From positions 744,001 through 808,000 of the forward strand of contig NZ_MDJS01000003.1 in NCBI RefSeq assembly GCF_001705515.1: DNA of 64,000 bases. The letters run 5' to 3'. The position numbers and the translations under genes are program-made. Of this stretch, positions 60,501 to 64,000 are shown in pieces (within the stretch, counting starts at the first letter, position 1; every line of letters starts with the position of its first letter). Source of the DNA: Mucilaginibacter sp. PPCGB 2223. GTDB taxonomy: Bacteria > Bacteroidota > Bacteroidia > Sphingobacteriales > Sphingobacteriaceae. Under the pieces are notes generated by a model. It was given only the letters and a program-made list of their open reading frames with translations. It was not told the DNA's origin and made no database searches.

Positions 60501-61762
60501 TAAGTTGCCCCGGTAAACAGAAGGGTCCCGCCCGAGGCGCTGTCGTACCAGTCATAAGTACCACCTGGCGCAGTGGCGGTTAATGTTGCGCTGCTGCCGC
60601 TGCATGTTGAGGTTGAAGCCGCGGTAGGCGCTGCCGGTATCGGGTTAACCGTAACTGTCACCGGCGTTCTCGTACTGGTACAACCACTTACAATTGTTTG
60701 TACATAGTAAGTGGTTGTGGCAGTTAGCACCGGTGTTGTATAAGACGCTCCGGTATACAACAGGTTACCACCGGTCGCCGCATCATACCACATGTAAGTA
60801 CCGCCCGGTGCGGTAGCCGTTACAACACCGGCACTGCCACTGCAAATAGTTGTGCCCGAAGCTGTAGGGGCCGCAGGCACGGGTGCTGTAGTAACCGTAA
60901 CAGTTTGCGGGATTGGTCCGCATCCGGTAGTATTATCAGACACCGAAACCGTATAGGTATTGGGTGAAGTTACTGTTATAGATTGAGTAGTTGCACCGGT
61001 ACTCCACGAGTAAGTATACGGAGGGCTCCCTCCGGATGGCGTTGCCGTTAAGGTAATATTACCCGAGCTTCCGGCACAGATAGTAGCATTGGCAGGCGAT
61101 ACCGAAACAGTCATTGGCGAAACGGTATATACACGTACGGTATCCGATCTGTAACTGGCACAGCCTGTTATGTTGCCGCTAACCTTATAATCGATATAAG
61201 CCGGGGTTGATGCGGATATAGCAGGCGTAACATTGGTGCTTGTACAACCCGACGGGCAGCTCAAATACGAATTATAAGCTCCGGCCGTACCCGGGTAGAT
61301 GGAGGTCCAGGTTACAGTTGCGGCATCAAGCCCGGTAACGCTCATGCTTCCGGTACACCCCTGTCTTAAAGTAATATCATTTGATGCTTTTACAGCTGTA
61401 GACGCTGTAATGGTATAAGTAATGGTGTTATTTCCGGGTTTACAAAAAGCAACGTAAATAGGACTGGTTAAACCACTCACACAAACCGGGGTGCCAACAG
61501 GTGTTTGCGGACCGCAGTTGACTGTATAGTTATCTGAATGCGCTAACTGCCCGGAGGTTATGTTTAACAGGTCAGATCCCGGATTTATGGTTACCACGAA
61601 GACCACGCAGTTATTGTCGCCGCAATAATTACCGTTCCTGCCCGAACTTACATTCACCGACGCGTTGGCCGAACTTGAAAGGTCGACAGGAATTGTTACC
61701 TGGCCTATACCTTTTATCCATGCAAATACCAATAAAAAGAAAATAAGTAATTTTCTTTTCAT
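51503..61762 (-). CDS. Giant Ig-like repeat surface protein, T9SS type-B C-terminus
   Basis: A 3419-residue protein: signal peptide (LLIFFLLVFAWIKGIGQ), a short N-terminal part, seven ~80-residue Ig-like repeats (APGGTYDWYDSASGG...TTYYVQT), a non-repetitive linker, seventeen ~92-residue PKD-like repeats (CNNTAQNYTITSNVSG...), five ~82-residue repeats (SNSPVCxG...YSWTGPNGF), two final Ig-like units and a C-terminal CHU_C/gliding-motility sorting domain (NTFTPNGDGINDLWHI ... VPWDGTYNGKPLPVGTYYY). Such proteins are exported by the type IX system and attached to the surface as adhesins or matrix proteins. It is convergent with GH3 and not obviously linked to the glucan locus. Confidence 0.9.
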   Translation of the reverse strand: MKRKLLIFFLLVFAWIKGIGQVTIPVDLSSSANASVNVSSGRNGNYCGDNNCVVFVVTINPGSDLLNITSGQLAHSDNYTVNCGPQTPVGTPVCVSGLTSPIYVAFCKPGNNTITYTITASTAVKASNDITLRQGCTGSMSVTGLDAATVTWTSIYPGTAGAYNSYLSCPSGCTSTNVTPAISASTPAYIDYKVSGNITGCASYRSDTVRVYTVSPMTVSVSPANATICAGSSGNITLTATPSGGSPPYTYSWSTGATTQSITVTSPNTYTVSVSDNTTGCGPIPQTVTVTTAPVPAAPTASGTTICSGSAGVVTATAPGGTYMWYDAATGGNLLYTGASYTTPVLTATTTYYVQTIVSGCTSTRTPVTVTVNPIPAAPTAASTSTCSGSSATLTATAPGGTYDWYDSASGGTLLFTGATYTTPALTVNTTYYVQTTVNGCASPRTAVTVSIIPTPVAPTAAGTSTCSGTAVTLTATAPGGNYDWYDSASGGTLLISGATYTTPVLTATTTYYVQTTVNGCVSARTPVTVTVNAIPAAPTAADATICNGTTATLTAIAPGGTYQWYSAASGGTLLATGSTYITPALTSSTTYYVQTIVNGCTSPRSAVNVTVNPVTPAPTALGATVCSGSAATLTATAPGGTYDWFSVPSGGTLLFTGASYTTPTLTTTATYYVQATVNGCTGARTAVTVTVNPTPAAPTASGTAICSGNTATLTATAPGGTYDWYDSASGGNLLSTGASFTTPVLTATTTYYVQTTVNGCVGPRTAVTVTVSPLPAAPTASGSTICQGSTATLTASAPGGTYHWYDAATGGTLLFTGAAYTTPALSNTATYYVDATSASGCTGPRTAVAVTVTPPVNPAFFYPSGTFCKTGTNPTPTVVSPSGGTFSSTAGLVFVDNQTGEIDLAASTIGTYTITFVTNTSCTYTSSASITITSAPDATFSYTGPYCQYQANPLPTFLPGTSAGIFSSSAGLVFLNTSTGEIDLQHSTPGTYTITNNIAAAGGCAAASATNTVTINPAATVNAGADQVVCSGQTVTLNGVIGGGATSGTWSGGTGHFTDATSPATTYTLGPGETSATLTLTTNDPAGPCGAVSDQMTITVNPTPAVTSLAAAAICNSTAQNYTITSNVSGTTYSWDRAAVAGISNVAVSGQTSNTISETLINTTSAPINVVYSIVPTANGCTGSTFTYTLTVNPTPTVTSAASAATCNNTAQSYAITSNVSSTTFTWSRATVAGISNAAVSGRTSSAITESLVNTTSAPINVTYSILPSANGCDGPVFTYTLTVNPTPAVTSAASATTCNNTAQNYNITSNVGGTTYTWSRGTVAGISNTAVSGQTSNTITESLVNTTAAPVNVDYTIAPAANGCSGPAFTYTVTVNPTPTVTSAGGGNICNNTAQNYTISSNVSGATYTWSRAAVAGINNAAISGQTSNIISEALNNTTNAPVAVAYIIVPAANGCSGPAFTYTVTVNPTPTVTSAANATTCNNTAQSYTITSNVSGATYTWSRAAVTGISNAPISAQTSNTITESLVNTTSAPINVIYSILPSANGCDGPAFTYAVTVNPTPTVTSAASATTCNNTAQNYTITGNVSGTAYTWSRAAVAGISNTAVSSQTSNTITESLVNTTTGPINVPYVIVPSANGCSGPVFTYTVTVNPTPVVTSASTASTCNNIAQNYTITSNVSGATYTWSRASVAGISNPAVSGQTSNTITETLVNTTVNPIDVTYSIIPDANGCSGPVFNYVVTVSPTPRVTSVANAITCNSTAQNYAITSNVSGTTYTWSRAAVTGISNAAVNGQTSSTITESLINTTNAPVNVAYNIIPQANGCSGPLFTYTITVNPTPTVTSVATATICNSTVQNYTITSNVSGTTYTWSRPAVTGISNAAVSGQTSNTITESLINTTPAPVNAVYTIIPSANGCDGPAFTYTITVNPTPTVTSATSVTICNNTAQNYAITGTVSGTTYSWSRAAVAGISNAAVNGQTSNTITESLVNTTSTPINVPYSILPSANGCDGAVFIYTVTVNPTPIVTSTASAAICNSTAQNYTITSNVSGATYTWSRAAVTGISNTAVSGQTSNTITESLINSTSIPVNVVYVIVPAANGCSGPAFTYAITVNPTPTATSAASATICNNTAQSYTITGNVSGTTYTWSRATVAGISNAAVNGQTSNTITESLLNTTSAPVNAVYTIVPAANGCSGPAFTYTVTVNPTPTVTSAAGATICNNTAQNYTIAANVSGTTYTWSRAVVTGISNAAVSGQTSNTITESLINTTPAPVNVAYTIVPTANGCSGPAFTYTVTVNPTPVVTSAASATICNNTTQSYAITSNVSGTTYTWSRAAVTGISNAAVSGQTSNTITETLVNTSVAPVNVVYTIVPMANGCSGPAFTYTITVNPTPAITSAANGTVCNSTAQNYTITSNVSGTAYTWSRAAVTGISNAAVSGQIANPITESLVNTTSAPINVLYAINPSANGCAGPSFTYTVIVNPTPSITSAASAVICNNTAQNYTLTSNVTGATYSWSRAAVAGISNTAVSGQTSGTIAESLNNTTAAPVAVTYQITPSINGCPGTPFNYTLTVNPTPTITNNPLSQTVCSQSSNTAVVFTSNVAGTTFQWAATATPKISGFTASGTGNIPSQILLNTDTAKGTITYTVTPYANGCPGTPVNYTITVNPKPATPPAGSNSPVCQNYALSLTTSAVKGATYSWIGPNGFTSNLQNPVIANAALAAAGTYTLFVTVNGCTSDASTTNVTIMPTPLAPVASSNGPLCQGSTLILNAGNITGAVYSWTGPNGFTSNLQNPSIGNTTTVNGGTYSVTATVNGCTSAAGTVNVVVNPVPAAPVATSNSPVCQGSSINLSVKTTPGYTYAWTGPNNFYSTQANPTIPAAAQANAGTYYVTATSSSCTGPAQAVTVEVDQTPVNPVASSNSPVCTGDPITLFASTFVGATYKWTGPNGFSSNLQNPVINTAVTASAGIYTVTITAPGCSVTASTTTKVIVNQTPIAPTAGSNSPVCVSDDINLSAATVAGATYSWTGPNGFTSVLQNPVIHNVALADSGIYKVTVTVNACTSAATSTTVAINKPLIAYAGNNQVTCANSPNTTLTGSIIGDTHNGIWSTSGSGTFLPNNTSLSATYIPSAADITAGGVSLTLSSTKNGGCSVSSSTMKLTINPTPIISTGGNKSMCTNDPAITIAGNVTYATGGKWATSGTGTFSPSDASVNVSYIPSDADKAKGSVKLTLTSTGIGNCIPVSDVMTLTFITAPTIAMPDVKYVLEGETTVLDPAVTGTNLQYLWTPPLYLSSTVIRTPRLKGVESQLYNLRVTGTGGCFTEKQIMINVLKPIVIPNTFTPNGDGINDLWHIKELSNYPGATVTIFNRYGTKLYYSKGYSVPWDGTYNGKPLPVGTYYYIIERGIYGTPLSGYVVIIR
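52545..53770 (-). repeat. Five ~245-nt repeats in the giant gene (block C)
   Basis: Five tandem ~82-residue units with the pattern SNSPVCxG...YSWTGPNGFxSNLQNPxI...GxYxVTVTVNGC. They are moderately diverged, and most keep two Cys. Confidence 0.8.
54049..58465 (-). repeat. Sixteen 276-nt repeats in the giant gene (block B)
   Basis: Sixteen units, about 92 codons (276 nt) each, of a PKD-like domain with CNNTAQNYTITSNVSG, TYTWSRAAVAGIS, NTITESLVNTTSAP and ANGCSGPAFTYTV, plus one more diverged copy at 53770-54048. Adjacent copies are close enough in DNA for unequal recombination, so copy number may vary between strains. Confidence 0.88.
59205..60890 (-). repeat. Seven ~240-nt repeats in the giant gene (block A)
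   Basis: Seven ~80-residue Ig-like units (PAAPTASGxxxCSGxxATLT, APGGTYDWYDSASGGTLL, TTTYYVQTTVNGC). They are more similar to each other than to blocks B and C. Confidence 0.85.
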
Positions 61763-62031
61763 AAAATGGCCGGTGTGTTTAAGTTAACAGAAAAGTGCGA
61801 TCGGGCTCAGTATCGACTCGCAAACTCTTTTTTAATTTCTTTATACGAAAACCGGGAAGGTTTAGTTGCAGGAAAAAAATCAGAATCAAAAAAAGGTTAA
61901 TTGTTAATATTTATATTGGACTACCCTGAGCCGGCATCATGAGAATTTGTTATCTCCATATATTCTCATATTCACAATAGAGTGCAAATCTTCCAAGAAG
62001 TTCGGGGCTTGGCGCGTTCCGCCTGCACCAA

Positions 62032-62077
62032 ATAAATAAAGCCCCGGACGATCGGCTCTTCAAGGCTTTTATTTTTT
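62032..62077. terminator. Hairpin between the giant gene and the small ORF
   Basis: ATAAAGCC (about 62035-62042) pairs with GGCTTTTAT (62064-62072) and is followed by TTTTT on the plus strand. AT-rich flanks could serve minus-strand transcripts too. The segment 61763-62031 upstream of the giant gene is otherwise empty. Confidence 0.5.
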
Positions 62078-62126
62078 CAAAGCGTATAGCAAAAAGATCA
62101 CTACTCTTTAAAAATTCGGATCGAAA

Positions 62127-62258
62127 TTAAAATACAACGGGTTTGACAGGCCAACCATCCCCCTGCTGCTTAATGCCATCGGGTCGGGTTTGCGGGTACG
62201 GGTTAACCGGGCCCTGCACCTCTACACGATAACAGGTCCGACTACAGGTGTTTTCCAT
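62127..62258 (-). CDS. Possible small ORF (43 aa)
   Basis: A minus-strand frame from ATG at 62258 to TAA at 62127 encodes 43 residues starting MENTCSRTCYRVEVQGP and ending GWPVKPVVF. Cys, Pro, Gln and Asp composition looks protein-like, but there is no domain, and upstream codons in the same frame remain open for some distance, so it could also be the end of a decayed gene. It lies 136 bp downstream of the phospholipase stop. Confidence 0.3.
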   Translation of the reverse strand: MENTCSRTCYRVEVQGPVNPYPQTRPDGIKQQGDGWPVKPVVF

Positions 62259-62394
62259 TAGCCTGGAAAGTGTTAAACGGGTTGCCGTTTTTGATGATGT
62301 TAATAATGTTGGGTTAAGTTATTGTTATATCTTGTAGGTTTGAGCAACAATATTGCTATGCTTCAAAGCAAAGAAACAAAGCATCTCATCGGAT

Positions 62395-64000
62395 TTAAGC
62401 GTTCATCCTTCCCATATACGGATCACTGTAACTTGTTTTACCTGTTTCTACGCGGCCTGCATAGCGCCTTTCGAAATGGTTACTGCCAGTTATCCAAATG
62501 CTAAAATCATACCAGCCATGGCTTTTTTGCAGGTCGATTGTTAAGGTATTACCCTTGACCAGGCCGGGCAGCACGTGTTCAATATCTCCGGCATGATATG
62601 CGTGATCTGTTATTTTGATAGTCTGTGCACGGTTACTCAGGTTATCGACCGACAATTCGATATTGCCGGTGAATACTTTTTTATTGAGGCGGTTTCGTTG
62701 ATAATCGCAACGTACGGCAACAGCCGGCTCTACTGCATCGCCTTTAAATTCCCTGTAAAAACCATTGGGCCCATATACCCGCAGGTGATAATGGTTGTTC
62801 TCAAATTCGTGCAACGGCCATTCATCACTAATTATATCACCTGGCTTTACGCCATAGGCCCAGGTGCGTACCGGTGCAAAACGTCCATCGGCTTGCTGCA
62901 CATAATTGCCGGGAGCATATACATTAAATGGCGTACCGGCTGTTTCCTTTCCGAAAAGTTCGGTACTGTTATGGAATACGATCTCGAACGACTTTCTATC
63001 CGCGCTTAATTTGCCATCCACATATATTTGGTATGGTAATGCACACGAAGGCTTAATACCAGCCTCCTGTACAGGCATATAAGGCGATTGCTGAGGCGTT
63101 TGATTAAACAACGCAATATCCGCGGCATTGAGCAACCGGTAATTATCGGGTAATTTTTTAAACTTGGCTTTGTGGATGCCTTCGACGAAGTTGTTTTTTG
63201 CCAAAGGCTGTGGCGAGGAAACGGCTTCGCCATGATAAGGTCTAAATACCGAGCTCAGATCTCCGCAAAAGGTACGGCGCCAATCGCTTATATTAGTTTC
63301 TCTGATGTATTTACCGGTTTTCTTACCCAAAAACTTTTCCAGGAATTGTAATGTGGATGTATGGTCAAATACCTCCGAATTAACCCAGCCGCCTTTACTC
63401 CAGGGTGAGGCTATAACCAGTGGCACGCGATAACCAAGCCCGATAGGGCTTTCACGGTCATACTTTTGCGGGAACCCTTTCCTCGCCTGCTCCTGTTCGA
63501 CGGTTACAAACTCAACACTGGTATCTATCCCTTGCGACACCTTACCGGTGCCGCCTTTATGCGGATGCGGCGCCACGAATGGCGGCACATGGTCAAAATA
63601 ACCATCATTCTCATCATAAGCTAAAATAAAGATGGTTTTTTTCCATACCTCCGGGTTCTTGGTCAGGATATCTATTACTTCAGATACGTACCATGCTCCG
63701 TACCATGCCGCTGTCGGGTGGTCCGAGAAATTCTCGGGGGCCGATATCCACGAAACCATTGGCAGCTTCCCGGCGTCTACATCAGCCCTGAACTGATGCA
63801 GAATATCTCCCTTCGGAACTTTTAATGTACGTTCGGCATCGCCATCATGATAGGTTAGGTCGATAAGCTCACGGTACTCAGGGTTGTTCTTATTGGTATC
63901 GAAAGCTTTCTGATGGAGGTTTTTTTGTTTTTCAGATAGCTTCTCAAATCCGCCGGCCTGCAATTTCTCCTGTTCAGTGCGGATAGCTGCTAAACTGTTT
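62395..64000 (-). CDS. Phosphocholine-specific phospholipase C, N-terminus missing
   Basis: The frame runs off the right edge; 535 residues are seen. The first visible part belongs to the phosphoesterase (acid phosphatase-like) domain: FRADVDAGKLPMVSWISAPE, SDHPTAAWYGAWYVSEVIDI and the FILAYDENDGYFDHVPPF metal-site region. Two C-terminal DUF756 beta-sandwich domains follow (LSADRKSFEIVFHNSTELFG and GNIELSVDNLSNRAQTIKIT). This is the layout of phosphocholine-specific phospholipase C, which cleaves phosphatidylcholine or sphingomyelin outside the cytoplasm. The N-terminal signal and part of the active site lie beyond the window. Confidence 0.88.
   Translation of the reverse strand, partial: NSLAAIRTEQEKLQAGGFEKLSEKQKNLHQKAFDTNKNNPEYRELIDLTYHDGDAERTLKVPKGDILHQFRADVDAGKLPMVSWISAPENFSDHPTAAWYGAWYVSEVIDILTKNPEVWKKTIFILAYDENDGYFDHVPPFVAPHPHKGGTGKVSQGIDTSVEFVTVEQEQARKGFPQKYDRESPIGLGYRVPLVIASPWSKGGWVNSEVFDHTSTLQFLEKFLGKKTGKYIRETNISDWRRTFCGDLSSVFRPYHGEAVSSPQPLAKNNFVEGIHKAKFKKLPDNYRLLNAADIALFNQTPQQSPYMPVQEAGIKPSCALPYQIYVDGKLSADRKSFEIVFHNSTELFGKETAGTPFNVYAPGNYVQQADGRFAPVRTWAYGVKPGDIISDEWPLHEFENNHYHLRVYGPNGFYREFKGDAVEPAVAVRCDYQRNRLNKKVFTGNIELSVDNLSNRAQTIKITDHAYHAGDIEHVLPGLVKGNTLTIDLQKSHGWYDFSIWITGSNHFERRYAGRVETGKTSYSDPYMGRMNA

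Overview
The window looks like a chromosomal piece of a Bacteroidota bacterium of the Sphingobacteriaceae type (Mucilaginibacter/Pedobacter-like). The evidence is a SusC/SusD glycan-uptake locus, a type IX secretion (T9SS) type-B C-terminal domain, TAnnTTTG promoter boxes and few Shine-Dalgarno sequences. The genus is an inference.

Layout. (1) 1-307: chromosomal flank with the start of a START-like-domain gene and a tRNA promoter. (2) 308-35175: a 34.8-kb integrative mobilizable element bounded by a 42-bp direct repeat that is the 5' half of a CAT-anticodon tRNA. The intact tRNA lies at the right end. (3) 35176-64000: chromosome again, with a locus predicted to use beta-1,2-glucan, a giant repetitive T9SS-type surface protein and a partial phospholipase C.

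The element, left to right: a tyrosine integrase; a RelE-like toxin-antitoxin pair; cargo (lipoprotein, XRE regulator, WG-repeat protein); an Avs-like STAND NTPase with a nuclease-like N-terminus; a 2OG-Fe(II) oxygenase plus radical SAM enzyme whose C-terminus is a Cys-Pro repeat; a second, P4-type integrase with its own uninterrupted tRNA-Thr attachment core; a plus-strand block (13-18.2 kb) of five transcription units, each preceded by a long-range inverted repeat, including DUF2958 and ArdC antirestriction genes; a minus-strand mobilization block (MobF relaxase-helicase, DNA-binding protein, membrane protein, coupling ATPase) without type IV secretion genes; then a right arm with a two-gene membrane cassette, a Schlafen/AlbA_2 protein and a complete Gabija system (GajA, GajB).

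How it works together: the element appears to integrate by recombination in a tRNA anticodon loop, persist through the toxin-antitoxin pair, transfer with help from another element's secretion channel, blunt restriction through ArdC, and carry at least two phage-defence systems. The most novel-looking parts are the radical SAM/2OG pair with a fused Cys-repeat tail, the family of structured leaders (two of which are homologous and show compensatory stem changes), and the presence of two integrase/att systems.

The chromosomal part: a propeller-Y_Y_Y-LuxR sensor-regulator precedes SusC, SusD and a LamG lipoprotein, then two adjacent GH144-type endo-beta-1,2-glucanases, a GH43-like protein and a GH3 beta-glucosidase. 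No CRISPR array, rRNA or transposase was seen.
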